Below, piece after piece: positions 10,701 through 25,700 of a stretch of DNA of 64,000 nucleotides. The stretch lies in contig CM119268.1 of NCBI GenBank assembly GCA_051294375.1, positions 20,192,531-20,256,530 on the forward strand, read 5' to 3'. The translations under genes were made by a program, and so were the position numbers. The stretch comes from Paraspadella gotoi. Its lineage: Eukaryota; Chaetognatha. Below the pieces are notes generated by a model. It did no database searches. It saw nothing but the letters and a program-made list of their open reading frames with translations, and was not told where the DNA came from. Positions within the stretch are counted from its first letter, which is position 1, and every line of letters starts with the position of its first letter.

Positions 10701-13700
10701 TTAGTCCATTTTGGTAAGATTTTTATTAAAGTAAAAGTAAAAGAGGAGCTAACGATCGGAATTCTAAGTGTTTTCAACCGGGAGTCAGATTCGGGAAAAA
10801 ATCTTCTATGGCGGAAATCTTCCAAATAAAGGGTGGATTTTCTGAAGATTTTGGTTAATATTTTTTATATTTATTATCGGATTTTTTTGAAACTTAACAA
10901 TAACAATATTGCCATCATTATACATGGGCCGGTAAAAGAATATATTAAAAAAAACCTCTGGCTTTTTTGTCAGAGCTTAGTCCTATAAAAAATAAAATTT
11001 TGATATCAAGAAACTTTAGTTTTTTGTGATTCATATGAGCTGTGTTTTATTTTATACGACAAAAAATATAAGAGTTCCATGCAAAAGAAAATGAGTTATC
11101 CAAAAAAATGTTTCCTTCCTTTTTATTTTTTATATTATGAAATTGGTACAACCAATATAAAAATTATCCATTCATTTAATAAATAAGCTATCTTGCCCCT
11201 GACTTTGGACAGGCTTTGGTGGTTTAAGGCCTCCATCACTCTTACAAGATAATGACATAGCAGGTCCCTGCAAGCTTTCAATCAAGACTCTCTCACATAT
11301 TAATATACGGGTTTTTTTATTACTTTTTGAGTTAAACCATTACTATTAAAAATCCTTGCTTTTTCTCAGTCTAATATCAAATAGTTATTGCATCATTTCT
11401 ATTAGGATAGATTCAGGGATAAATTTTAATTCATATATCAAAAAAGAGTGGTATTAAAAATATATTGATATTGTAGATATTTTAGAATATTCTTTTCATA
11501 TTGCAAAGTATTAATAAAAGTTATAAGGCTTCGGGTAACATTTCTGTGAGCAAATTATCATTTTTATTTACCTTTGGATGTATTATCAGAACGCCAAGTA
11601 GCAAACAAGGCTTAAAAAAAAAAAAATTAAAAATTTTATTGAAGTAAAAAAATAATGCATCACTATATTATGCAAGAACAACTCAATCTTAGTTTATTTT
11701 ATAGGGATCAATCTTTTTTACTCGTTGTGCGGCAAAGGAGCTATCTTTTTGCCCTAAATCTGATAAAAAATATTATGTCAAAGATTTAATATTAATAATA
11801 ATGTGTGTAGTCCTTTTGATTAAAAAAAGGTAAAAACAGTTGACAACCTTTTTTGGAAGTATTTGTATGCATTAAATAATTTTATGCTGTTAAGAAATAA
11901 TCTTTTTAATATAATATTTTTAAAGAGGTCATATTATATATTAAAACCAATTTACCGGCTAAAAAATATATTTAATGAAATTAACCGACTTTTCCAAACC
12001 GCGACAATTTTTTTTTTCATCATGGTATTCGAGGGAAAGAAAGAGTCTTAGACACTGAACAGGGTGGAGGAAAGGGAGGGAAGAGGAAAGAAGAGGAAAA
12101 CGCTGAGCAGTTTTTATAAATATAAAAATGTAGTTAAAGATGGAGCATAGAAGATTAAAAAAGAAAGGTTTAAAAATTAAGGCTTATCCAGCATTAAAAA
12201 AATGAAAATTAAAAAGCTTGAGGGATATTGAAGGCGTGAAGTAATAGAGGGAAAAATGATGGTATATTTCGCGAAGAGTAGAAACGAGAGAATATATCGC
12301 TAGACAAAATATACTGAGGGGCAGGAGGAGGAAAGAAGAAGAAGAAGAGGAAGAGGAGAATTGGACGGCAGGCTAAATCCTCCTCTGAAAAGTAACTAAA
12401 AATAAATAACAATAAGAAAAATAAGAATCAATTGAAATTAAAATAAAAATTATACCCCTTGAACCCCCTTCTTCAAAAAGCTCATTCCTCGGCGTGGACG
12501 AACGCTCCATCTCCCTCCTCACCACCCCACAACACGAGAAGGGCTGCGTCATTCTCCGCGACGGATTCGGCGCCCTCTATCCTCTCGCCAAAAACTCCCT
12601 AGATGGCATTCGCGACCCCTGGTGGACGAACCTCCCGCCCGTCAAGACTATGAGCGTCAACGTGCTGCCCGTCGGGGCCGGGGCATTGACTGCCGGGATG
12701 GGGTCCTCCGTAGGCGGTGGTGAGAGAGAGAGAGAGATACAGATACAAAGATACCTACAGAAGGCTTCATATTATAAAATGAGGTACCCCTTTTTTGTGA
12801 CCAGAATCTGTTCCCACCAAACTACCCGATCGAATTTCATGAAAATTTACATATAGAGTCCTAATGACCATATAAATGGAACTATCGATAGAGCCAAACT
12901 TTGTCAATGGGGTGGGTCAGAAGTTTGATTTTGGAACCTTCCCAAATAAAACTTCATACATTTCTGAGAAAACTTTCAATGGACCGAAATTTTCGAAAAT
13001 GGTTAGAAGCACTAGTAATTAATTTTTTAATATTTATTTATAGATAAGAAATGTCAAAATTTTTTTTGGAATTTTGTATTTTTAAAAGCAGATTCAGATA
13101 GCTTATAAAAAGTTGTTTACACAAAGTATAATTCTTTTTTCAATATTTTGATGACAAGTAGGTCAAAATTGAGAAAAACCTTACAAAATCATTATCATCA
13201 TCATCATTCGATGATTTTAGTAGTTTTTGCTTATTTTCAGTAATAAAACATCAAAATTTTAAAAAGTTGCAATTATATTTTTTGCCTAACTTTCTGAGTT
13301 CTATCAGAATCAATTAAAAAAACTTAAAATATCCCAAAAAAATTTTGATTAGCAAATTATTTATGGTTCGGAACATTTTTGCAAAAAAATATTTTAACAC
13401 AATAACTAATACCAATAATGGATTCGTTTAATATTGTTCCCATTAGATTTTGAACTTGGTCGGCTACCGCTACTATCGAAGCGAATTTTGATATTCAACC
13501 CATGACAAGAGATACAGGGCCCTGGGGGGCCAAAAAAGGCTAAAATATTTTTGTTTTTTTATATAATTTTTTAGTAGCATCAGGTTCATCGATGTTTTAA
13601 ACATAAAAAAATATTTTTTAAAACTAAAATTGATAAAATTTTTGCTAATTAATCGTTTTTCTCCTAATTTTCCCAAATTATTCTAAATCTGACTTGAACC

Positions 13701-16700
13701 GCTGATTTTCATGAAGCTGAATTAATATTTTTGTAGTAAATAAATAAATACGTTTTTGTGGAAGAGTAAACGACTGTGCAACTGTTCAAAACAAAAAATG
13801 TAAAAAATTAGCAGAAAAATTTTTGCACATTTTTTGCCCTTATTATTTGCTCCCTCCTGGTCGGGGTAGCCGCACTCAATGGGGTGAGTCAAAAATCTAG
13901 AGTGACTACATGCTCAAACAAAAATTTATACATTTTTAAGCAAACTTTTATGGACAAAAAATTTCTCATATGGCTCTATACCCTAGTAATTAATTTTTTT
14001 AAAAATGTATTTATAGGTAGGAAAGGACAAAAAAATTTTAAGAAATATAAAATTTTAAGACCAGATTCAGATAGCTCATAAAAAGTTGTTTACAAAGTAT
14101 AATTCTTTTTTAAATATTTTTATGATAAGTAGGTCAAAAATAAAAAAAACTGTAAAAAATTGTCATCATCTTTCGATGATTTTATCGGTTTTTTCAGATT
14201 TTTACTGAGAAAACGAAATAATTTTTAAAACCTGTAATTTTATTTCTTGTTTAACTTTTTATGAATACATAAAATTTTAAGATTTTTAAAAAAAATTGTT
14301 TTCTTTATATAGTAATATAATAATTTTAATTAGGCTAGTACCCTGAGAAAAAATCATTTTTGATAAAAAATATTTTAATACTATAATCTATGCTCATGAT
14401 AGATTATTTTAACGCTGTATTCATTAGCATTTAAATTTCATCGGATATCGCTACTCCTGGGGCCCATATCTCGGCTCAGGGGTCAAATATTGTAATTCGC
14501 CTCGATAGTTCTATTTGTATTCGTTCTTAACAAATTTCATTAAAATCTATTGTCACAAAAAATGGGTACCTCATTTTATAATATGAAGCCTTCTGTAAAT
14601 CATTAAATGTCTCTCAAAGCTGTGACCGATTTATCCCCTTTTTCGTTTAAGCCAACAACCCTCTGAACGGATCGGCCACGAATCTGAGCCAAGAAAATAG
14701 CGAAAAGTCTCGCGTCGCATTGGTCGCTCTCACCATTGAGACGCAGGTGAGACCGAGTCGTTGTCATTCTAGTATTAGTAGCCTATTTATTTCTTTCCCC
14801 CAACCCATTTATAAAGCTCCTCATCCCTCACATCCTTCGCGCGGACTTGGAGGCCATCAAGGCCATAGTGAGCCTCATGGGCTGTCAGGGCGGGGATCAA
14901 TCGCAGACCGACGTCACAGGTATGGACGTTCAGAGCGTCAGCGGCTTGGGCTGCGCTGCGGCGTCGCGGCCGTTGATCAGCGCCGACGCGGTAATCAAGG
15001 AGCACGGGGACGGCGGGAGGAACATCGTTCACATGGCTGTCGCCATGTGCGCTCCGACGTCTAACAAGTGAGAGATGCTGCTGTTGTTGTTGTTGTTCTG
15101 TTTTTCGTGACGCCCCCTTCCTTCACACTTTTCCAGAGTTAACGACGTGAGCGCTTCGCCACCGTCCGCAGCTGACCCCGCCTGGGCCGCAACAATGGAC
15201 GCCGTTAACGCCATCTCCTCCGCTATCGATTCTCTCGCCGCTGCCTCCAGCACGGTCTCTTCCAGTAGCGGTAAGGAGGTGGGAGAGACGTTTTCTCACT
15301 CGGCGAATGCGGAGACGGGTTTTTTTTTTGGTTTTTTTTTTTCATAAGACGGGATCTTCCGTCTCTTTTTTCCTCGTTTTGTTTGCGGTTGATCACGATA
15401 ATTATTTTATCGCATTAATTTGCATTATGATTTTTCATGGCTGCAAAGGCTCGTATTCGGATATAAAAATATATTTTACTAAATCTAGGGGAAAAAAGCT
15501 TTTTCTCTCTATTTTTCGCATTTGTCGCCCTGATTATCAGAGTGCCCTGGCGGGGGGCGGGACTCCCCCTTACCGCCCGGCTACGGGATCGCCATACCAA
15601 CCCCATCATGGCCGCCCCCCGATCCAGGTAGTTCCATCACATTTACTCCTTCCAAAGACTGGGGAAGAGGTTCACGAGCCCGAATGCACGACTTAAATTT
15701 TCATCAAATTCATTAATTCCACGTTATTCGCTCTTACACGCATGCTCGCTATTCGGCATTATTTCATTTATTTTTTTAAGCCCTTACCGCGACGTTATCA
15801 AATATAAGTACTTTTCGCACAAAAAAAAACTACAAAAACAATTACAGAAGGCTTCATATTATAGAATGAGGTACCCCTTTTTTGTGATCAGAACACGTTC
15901 CGAGAAAACTACTGGACAAAATTTATTAAAATTTATTATAAACGCTCCCTATGTGAATGGCAGTGATTTTGATTTGGGTATTTTCAACTATGAAATTGGA
16001 ACTTTACTAACTATTATTTCTTTTTTCCAACTGATAAATATGAAACTGTGGCGGAATATTCACACCGCCTCACGTCCACCATCGTTCAGCCAAATCCATT
16101 GGCTCAGAGGGGGAACACACCATCCCAGGCGTAGTGTTCCATTTACAGTCCTAACGACTTCCCTCTGCGTTGGCAAAGCGAGACCGTCCTAGGGTAGCCG
16201 CGCCAGTGACTGGAGGCGTCACTGAGGGTCGGAAGCCCCCAAAGCCAACAGTGAGATGCCCCATCCCAATGGGCATCACAGGCAACCCGGCTGTTGCCAT
16301 AAAACACTCTTTATTTAAAAAACGATTAGCTATAGTAGACATATTTTTTTCCGCTAAAAATAGTCATAGAGTTATGAAAAAGGTGTCATTCTTTTCGTAT
16401 TTTAGAGTTATAAAAAATAAATGTATTTTTCGTACATTTTTTTAATATCTCGCCTTTCCCAGAAGCGTTAAAGTGCCACGGGCGTCAAAATAATTGATTT
16501 TCAGCAATTTCCATGGTTTTTCAGAAAAATATTTTTAGATAATATAAAAAATAATGATAAAATTTGTATTATCTGTTTTACTCTGTTATCTGAAATATTT
16601 AATCATAAATTAAATAAACTCAAACCGTTATTGGGAATTTTTAGAAATATATTAAAACCGGAAGTTAATTTATTTGCATGAACTTTTTCTTAAAAGCGAA

Positions 16701-19700
16701 AAGTTAAGATCACAGATTCAAATACTTTTAATTGCTTCAAGAAAACTGGCAAAGACCAAGTTTTAAAAAGTAGAATAATAATGGATTTCATAACAAAAGT
16801 TTTATAGCGACAAAAAAAATCATAAAAAAGGACCATAGTTGAGAATGTGTGACATCAAAATTCTTGTACAAATCTCGTTCATCCTTGCCTTTGTCGCAGA
16901 GAGAGATCTTCACGTAAATCAAGGATTCGCTTCGTTTCCCGAGTTTCCACAATTTTGTCAGCTGGACAACGACAGTATGAGCCGTAATTTTCTTATTTCA
17001 ATCGTTTGTTGACAAGAAAGAAGCGCTGAAAAACTTTTCTGACTTTTGAAGGTTCAGACGACGAAGTCTGAAAATGTTCCAGCCGTTTTGTAATACCAAA
17101 CTCTGCATATAACGGCACAAGGGTTTGTATTGTTGTATTTACAATGAAACCCGCCTCTAGAAAAAAAATCGCCCTGTTAAGTAAAAACCAAAATTATTTG
17201 AGTTGCCTCAACTTTCTGGCTGACTTTTAAGATGGCAACGATCGTGTTTTCAAATGTTTGTTTATTACAAATCGCGAGGTTAAAAAGTTCATAATTAAGT
17301 CTATAATTAAGTCCATAAATTCATAAAAAAGGCCAGTAAATTATAAACAAACTGTCAGTCTAAAACCGTACAACATCGGATGCAACTGCCCCTGACTAAG
17401 GTACATTTAAAAATATAATCAGGATATTTGCCGAGTTCACGTTTCTTCTTCGTCTTCATCATCGTCGTCGCGTTCTTTTTCTCGAGAAACCAGGCAAAGT
17501 GAAACGCCGATATCAAATCCATGGCGTCAGACGTCAAGCCCGTTTTCTCCCTCAACGGTCACGCCCACACGCAGCCACAATTTATATATCTAAATTTATA
17601 TTGATTTGGTTTTGATTTGACTTGGAAATTAGTTTAAAATGAAATACAATTGTTAACCAATTTTTCTTTGCCCATAGCCAAGTTAAATCATAACCTATCA
17701 ATATGAAATTGGATATTTAAATGATTTTGGTTTTTAAAAGAAAAAAAATCTTTCTGATTAAAAATCTTGACTAGTTTACAAATGACAATTTATTTTTAGC
17801 GCGGGTTTCAGTGTGTCATCTTGTTTAAAAAAAAAAACCCTTAAAAAAATTGAATTATTAGAATTTAGATATATATATATTTAAATAAAATAAATTACAA
17901 TATTGACTAGCTTTCTTTTTTTTTGTCAAACTTCTTAAGTTTAATTTTTTATCAAAATAAAACGGTTTTTCAGAGTCACTTCCGGTCTGCGGATATATTT
18001 CCGGTTTAATGATACTGATTTAAAGCAAATATAAATCTTAGAAAGATTTTTTATTGGAATAAATCTAATAAATCATAAAATATCATTTAAAAAATGATTC
18101 AAAATTGGCTATTATCACAAGAAAATATAGAAAATTGTCAAAAATCTATAAATTTGACGCTCGTGGCACTTTGACGCCCCTGGGAGAAGCGAGATGTTTT
18201 GAAAAAGTCTTTGCAAGATTTTTTTTTCTTAAAGAACGTTTAAATACGAACAGAATGACATCCTTTTTGAAGACTCTATGACCATTTTCCGCGGAAAAAA
18301 ATGTGTCTAAGCTATAGTTATCTTCTCTTTATAACATAGAACTCCCATGATATCTTACGACAATCAGCCTTAATTAAGAAGAAACTAAAAACAATTTTCA
18401 TGTAGGACTAAGCTCTGACGAACAAAGCCAGAGGTTTTTTTAATATATTCTTATACCGGCCAAGGTAGAATGACGGCAATATTGTTAATATTAAGTTTTA
18501 AAAAAATCCGACCATAAATATAGAAAATATTAACCAAAATTTTTGGAAAATCCACCCATTATTTGGAAGATTTTTGCCATAGAAGCTTTTTCCCGAATCT
18601 GACTACCGGTTGAAAACTCTTAAAATTCCGATCGTTAGCTCCTCTTTTACTTTTACTTTAAATAAAAATTTCACCAAAATGGACTAATTCACTTTCCCAT
18701 GATTGTATCATATCAAAATAACCAAATAAAATGTAAAGAAAAATTTTGAGAGCCCTTCAGACACTTTGCCAAAGGATTCCAAATTGGATGTCATTTGTTG
18801 AACAGGAACATACCTCAGTCACGTTTATATTGTTTTCAAGAAAAAAAATCTCTTTCATTTCTGTATAAAATCAGAGATAGAAAATTTTTCCGTCCAGAAG
18901 CAGTCTATTTGTTCCGGCTTGTTTGATATCAAGATGTTGATGATTTGACAAGAGAAAAAAAATGCGAGCCCTTCAGATACAACAGGATCGGAATCAAGTG
19001 TTTTTACATCGATATTTTACCAGAATTTATACCAGGAGCGTTTTTATTGTTTGGTAGTCAGATTTGAACGAAAATCTCCATTGAAAAAGTCTTCCACGAT
19101 CTTTAAGAACGACGTAGACTCCTAATAAAAGACCATTTAGAAAATAGTTCCGATTAACTCTAATTGTAGCATTGACTATTGTTGTGGAATTCATAATTTT
19201 CCAATCTCTGTGTTTTTCGTTTGATTTTTAGTAACAAAGCTTTTTACTAAAAGGTCATATAGGCCGCAGAAAGCGTGCCCAGGGCCGTATCATTCATTCA
19301 TTCTCTTTCTCTCTGTCTTTCTCCCTTTCTCTTACTTTTGTCTTCATATTTCTCTGTCATCCCTTCTTTTCTTCCTTTAGACCTTTACCTTTATTTCCCT
19401 TTCTATCTCTGCTTTTCTCTCCCTCTCTTTTTCTCTTTTCTCCTTCTTTCTTATCTTTTCTCTTAATCGTTCTCGTTCTCCCTTTTCTCCTCATATAATA
19501 ATTTGTTTCCACTTGTTCTCTCTTTCCCTGCCCTTTTTATTTCACCCATGCTCTGCTTCTCTTATTTTTTTCTCCTTCTCACTAATTTTTTAAATTTAAA
19601 TAATACTGAATGTATAAAAATCTGAAGAGACAGTGATAATTGTTATGTGTTAGTGACAGAACCGTTCAATATAAGCAGTCCCTGAGCTTCGGATAAGGCT

Positions 19701-22700
19701 GTAACACCGAGTTACAGGCGGGTTAAGCGCCCCGTCCCTCTTAACTGCTAGGCGGCCACCGGGCAAGAACCCCGGACCTTTGGGTTGGGAGGCGAATGAC
19801 TTGCCTCCGGCACCAATGGCCGCTGATGAACAGTTGGTGTATTTTAGTCCACCATAAATCTTTCAAAAGTATTGTAAGAAAAAGTTTGTTTGCCTAGCAG
19901 ATTTAAAAAATTTTTTCAACAAAAACGTGTCGATTGGGAGAAAAAAATGTCCTGAAGCTTCCCATTGACGAGTCAATTTTAAAATTAATTCAAAGGCAAA
20001 CAATAGATTTTCAATTGAATATGAACTAACTCAGAGGTAAGGAAAAGATAAAAAGAACCTGAAAACCGAAATAAATTTTTTTTTCAAAACATCTTGGCAT
20101 TCAAATCTCAAAACATAATTTTTTTTGTTAAAAGTTGCAGAAATGATATTGATTCTTGATTCTTGATTAGAAAATGCTGCAGATGATTTTAATTAATCCG
20201 TAGTCTAGCTCACTTTTTAAAATTTAATCAATTTTGTAGATAATATTCTAGTAATATTGCAAAAAGTGATTTTTTTGCTAAATTTCTCGATAGAAATCAC
20301 TGCCGAATACAAATAGAACTAAAAAATTGTTTTGGACAGTTACATAGACGTTTACTTTTCCACAAAAACGTATTTATTGCCACAAAGATATTAGTTTACC
20401 TTGATTTTCAGCTTCATGAACATCAGCAGTTCAAGTCAGTTTTGGAATAATTTGGGAAAATTGGAAGTAAAATGATGAAACGTGCATATTCAAACTATGC
20501 TTAATTATTGAAAATTTTTCAATTTTAGTTTTAAAATGTTTTTTTTATATATTTAAAACGTCAGTGCACCTGATGCCACTAAAATATTTCAAAAAATTGA
20601 AAAAAAATTTTAGGTTTTTTGGCCCCCCAGGGCCCTGTACCTCTTGTCAGGGGTTGAAATTAAAATTCGCCTCGATAGTTCTATTATATCGTCATTAAGA
20701 CTCTCAATGTAAAATTTCAAGAAATTCGTTCAGGTAGTTTGGTAGGAACAGATTCTGGTCACAAAAAAGGGGTACCTCATTTTATAATATGAAGCCTTCT
20801 GTATACTTAAGGCATAATCACTGTTGACCATCACGGTAGCTTGGTCTAATCCTACTTTATATCAGGTCGGACGAGATATTTTATTTCTCTTTCGACATCA
20901 GTGAAACTATTATTTTCAGAATTTCTCGGTCTGGGCGGCGGAAGCGGCAGCGGCTCCCTCCAAGGATCTCCGCGCCACTCCTCGTCGCCGTCTCGCTCGC
21001 CACGGCGCCACTCAACAGCCGCTCCTACCGGAACCTTCATCTCCACCAGTAAGACGAATAAGACTTAAAAAAATCATTAAAAAAAATTTAAAGATTAGAG
21101 ATCAGTAAAACTAAAATGAATACATACATACATTTACATACTACATCTCCTCTTGTGACCATTCTTGCAGTGACGGCTGCCGCGCCGACAGCTTCTTTGC
21201 CGCAGCCCCCGCCTCCAGTGAACAGCGTTCTCAGCAGCGTCAGCGCCCCCAAATCTATCCTCACGATGCAGCAGCTTCCGCCCGTCAAGCTCGACGAAAA
21301 GATGAAGCAGAAGCAGGTTCGGCCGTAGTTGTTTTGTGTGTTCGTTCAAGACGATATGGATGACCTCTTCGTCTCTTCATCAGGCCCTGGCTATCCTTCA
21401 AGCGATTCTGGACTCGCCCGTCATTAAGCCCTACCTCCGAGATTTGTTGCGAGAAAAGAACGCCGACGGGCTGACCCCCTTCATGGCCGCAGTGGCTCAT
21501 CGGGCTTATCCAGCAGCCCTAGCGGTCTTCGGTGCCGTGCAGGCTCTCGTCCACCCAGAGTCCGCGGTGACGGCGGCGGCGGCCACGACGGCCGCCCCTG
21601 AAAAAACCAGGTGCGTTTGCTCGTAGTTAGTCTATTGAAAGGTTTCGTTTTTCATTGATTAGTAAAAATAACATTAGGGCGACACGGACTCCCGCTGAAA
21701 CTGAACTCTTAATGTCGATGGTCTTCCCTCGCGGAAGTCACTTAGACAACTCTCCCCTTCACATGGTCTCCTGCAACGACACCTGCTCCTTCACCTGGAC
21801 CGGTGCCGAGCATATTACCCAGGTAAGATTTTAATTTTAGAATTTAACGTCTCAATCGTTGGTATTTTAATTAGTTTGCGCTTGAAAAGCCCGTGGATCT
21901 TGCGAAGATTCACTCATCAAATTTCGTATAAAAATTGAGTTGAAAAGTGAAATTAAACCCCTACCCCTGATTGTTAGGACATCTTCGAATGCCGTACTTG
22001 CGGCCTGACGGGCCAATTGTGCTGCTGCACCGAGTGCGCCCGCGTTTGCCACAAAGGCCACGAGTGCAAACTCAAGTCGACGACGCCGACGGCCTACTGC
22101 GACTGTTGGGAAAAGTGCCGGTGCCGCTCGCTCATCGCCGGCGCGCAACAACCGCGGTTCGCTTTGCTGAACAAGCTGCTGGCCGAAACTGGTATGTTCG
22201 GGGTTTAATTTAAAAGATATAGCTTTTGATGTATTAATAACTTATATTAAATGTGTTATGTATATATCGCTTGCGTTTATAGATTTGGTGGAACTGATCA
22301 ACTCTCGGGGCGAAAACATCTTGCTGTTTCTGGTGCAAACAGTCGGTAGACAGTTGGTCGAGCAAAGACAATATCAGCATCAACCTCCAACGAGTGAGTC
22401 TTTAATGTAAAGTTATGTACTTTGACGTTACTAGCGGTAGCCGACCAAATTCAAATTTTAATGGGAACAGCATTAAACTAATCCATTATTGGTATTACTT
22501 ATTGTGTTAAAATATTTTTTTGCAAAAATGTTCCAAACCATGAGTAATTCGCTAATTAATATTATTATATTGCTATATAATGTAAAAATTTTTTTTTAGA
22601 TATTTTAGGTTTTTTTAATTGATTCTGATAGAGCTTAAAAAGTTAAGCAAAAAATATAATTACAACTTTTTAAAATTTTGATGTTTTATTACTAAAAATT

Positions 22701-25700
22701 AGTAAAAACTGCTAAAATCATCGGATGATGATGATGATGATGATTTTTTCAGGTTTTTCTCAATTTAAACCCACTTATCATCAAAATATTGAAAAAAGAA
22801 TTATACTTTGTGTAGATAACTTTTTATAAGCTATTTGAATCTGCTTTTAAAAATAAAAAATTCCAAAAAAAATTTTTGACATTTCCTATCTATAAATAAA
22901 TATTAAAAAATTAATTACTAATGCTTCTTGCCATTTTAGAAAATTTTGCTCCATTTAAAGTTTTCTCAGAAATGTATGAAGTTTCATTTGGAAAGGTTCC
23001 CAAATCAAACTTCTGACCCACCCCATTGACGAAGTTTGGCTCTAACGTTACTCTCTTCCTTTCAAAATTTATTCCTTCTTTTTTAGGTTCCGCACCTTCC
23101 TCCACAGCCTCCCGCCCGCACGCGCGCAAGGTCGCCATCACCTCCGCCCCTTCGGGTAGCGATGAACCGGAAATGCCCGAACACGACCTTGAGCCTCCGC
23201 GGTTCGCCCGCCGTGCCCTAGAGCGGATCCTTTCCGACTGGCACGCTATCCGTGCCATGGTCTTCTCTGGTTGCCCTGGTGTCGCTTCTGCCGCCGACGC
23301 ACCGCCTCCCGGTGCCCCCGTCGCCTCCTTGACGGAGGAGCAGCTTCTCCTGTCAGCTCAGAGCGGGAGCATGAGGCTAGACAAATTCGTCCACTGCCTC
23401 GTCGTCAAGTGTAGCATAGAGATGCTGGACACGTTGCTGACCACGCTCATCTATGAGATAAAGAACGATGGACCGAATAGTAAGTTGGGCTGGGTGAAAA
23501 TTTTTGTTAAAAATGAGAGTAGATTGTTCTTTGTTCTTCCCTTTTACGTTAAATTTTTTTCTTTTTTTATTTCCTGTCAATGCATTTTATACACTTTATT
23601 ATGAAAGAGTTTACTAGAAAGATTAAAAAAGATCGAAAGGACTTGGTTTTAACGACAACAATTTGTACTAAGTTTTTCTTCTTCATTCAGGCCGCAAGGC
23701 GGAAGCGATGGATGTGTCGCGCCGCTTCGTCCGCTCAGTGGCGCGACTCTTCGTCGTCCTAAGCGTAGAATTGACGCCTTCCTCCAACAAGAAAAAGGGC
23801 GCCGCTGGGTATTCGCAGCCGCTGTACAAGTGCAGGAGGGTGAGTGGGTTGAACGTTGGACCGAAACGCGACAAATTGTGGGAATTCAATCATTTAATTT
23901 AAAATTGTGACGATTTAAATATTTTCGTCCCAGGTTTTTCAATCTTTACTTCCTCTCGCCGTCGACGAACTCTGCGAAGTCGCAGATTCCCTCATCACAC
24001 CGGTTCGTCTCGGAGTCGCTCGTCCAACGGCGCCATTTCCCCTCGTCTCTACCAATTTGGACGCCGTTCACGGGTAAGTGGCATATCGATGTTGATTGTT
24101 GAATAGATAAAATAATAAATACGGTAGATATTACTTTATGATCATTTTTGGGTCTTTTCTCTCTCTCAGTTCTGAGGATCTCTTCACCGCCGATCCTCCC
24201 CCGCTCCGCCCTCTTTCCTCGGACGGCGCGCCCTCTGCGTCCGCTTCGTCAAACTTTCACGTTTCCACCAGCGTTCCCGCCGCTGGTAGTGCCACGCCCT
24301 CTTCGGCGATGGGGCATCACTTTCGATCTACCAACGCCATGACACCGGGTGGTGGCGCCACCACGGATTATGGTTCTGGCGTTATCGGCGTCGACACTGT
24401 CGCCGCGGTGCTGCCGCCCGGTGAGAAAGGAAGAGAATGTGATATCATGGGCGTGAGGAATTCATTGGTTTCGATTGTATTTGTGAAATTGTGAATAAAC
24501 GCATCTTTCAGCTTTTTCTCCTTTCTCTTTTTTTTCTTTCCTTTTTTCCTTTTTTTTCATTTTTTCCTTTTTCATTCTGAGACTTTTGAGGATATTTTTG
24601 ATTTAGGAATTTGTAGACATTGAGTTTCCACTTGGTTTTCTCTAAATTCGAAACGCAACGAAAAGAAAGTTTTATTTGTTACAAACAACGATTCATATAA
24701 TAAGAATTGTAGCGGACAAGTTTCGACACTTATTTTTAGTGAGTACTGATAAAGACTCAGGGGGGGAAAATAGGAGTCGAAACATGTCCGCTACAATTCT
24801 ATAAAAAAATCGTTGTTTGAAACAAATAAAACTTTTTTTCTAGGAGCGCCATGGTGGAGTGGTATAACTTGTCAATGACTCTGACATAATTCTCTATACG
24901 AAACCCCCCCCCCCAACATTAGCCACCAAAAGGCGAGACACCGCGAAAAAATAATGGGGGGGGGGTTTCAATAAGAATCATAATTCCATTCAGAATTAAA
25001 GATTTTTTTTAAATGAAGACTCGAAACATAGAGTCGAAACATGTCCTTAAAAACTGTTAAACAAATTGTTGTTCAAAAACGAATTTTTCGTTACACTCCT
25101 TAAACACACAAACAACAAAAAGAAAGATCGAATACAATGTCTACCACTAAATGAACTTTAAATTATTTAAATAGCTTTTGATGAAAATCCAATAGACTTT
25201 CTCATTTTTTTAGTTTTGTGTCTTGGTTATTTAGTCCAGAGGGAAACATGACGATGTCATGCCACGCAATTGGGGTCCTGGACATGACATCTTGGTCAAG
25301 AAGGGGAATGCAGAGGCTTGCCGTTCCATTCTCCTCTTCTTTCCTCCTCCTCCTGCCCCTCGGTATATTTTGTCTAGCGATACATTCTCTAGTTTCTACT
25401 CTTCGAGAAATATACCATTATTTTCCCTCTATTTCTTCACGCCTTCAATACCCCTCAATTCTAGATTTAGTAACTAAATCATTTATGAAATTGGTACATC
25501 CAATATAAAAATTATCCATTCATTTAATAAATATGCTATCTTGCCCCTGACTATGGACACTGGACAGGCTTTGGTGGTTTAAGGCCTCCATCACTCTTAC
25601 AAGATAATGACAGAGAAGTTTCATGTTTCAGTTTCATGTTTATATTTCAATCCTTTCTGCCCTTCCCTTTCCATCCTAACTACCCCCTCCCAATAGGCTC

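Larger units (their letters stand above)
15845..20801. mobile_element. Mariner-like MITE (family D) split by nested insertions
   Basis: Opens with CAGAAGGCTTCATATTATAG after TA and closes with the inverted end before TA (20802-20803). Only about 15845-16046 and about 20270-20801 are family D; between them are a solo LTR (16047-16301), a foldback (16306-18345), copy C2 and a tRNA-like SINE. Confidence 0.7.

Noticed and set aside
19752-19823. Functional tRNA-Gly gene
   Set aside because: The anticodon stem pairs only in part and the T loop is degenerate; a SINE body is attached.
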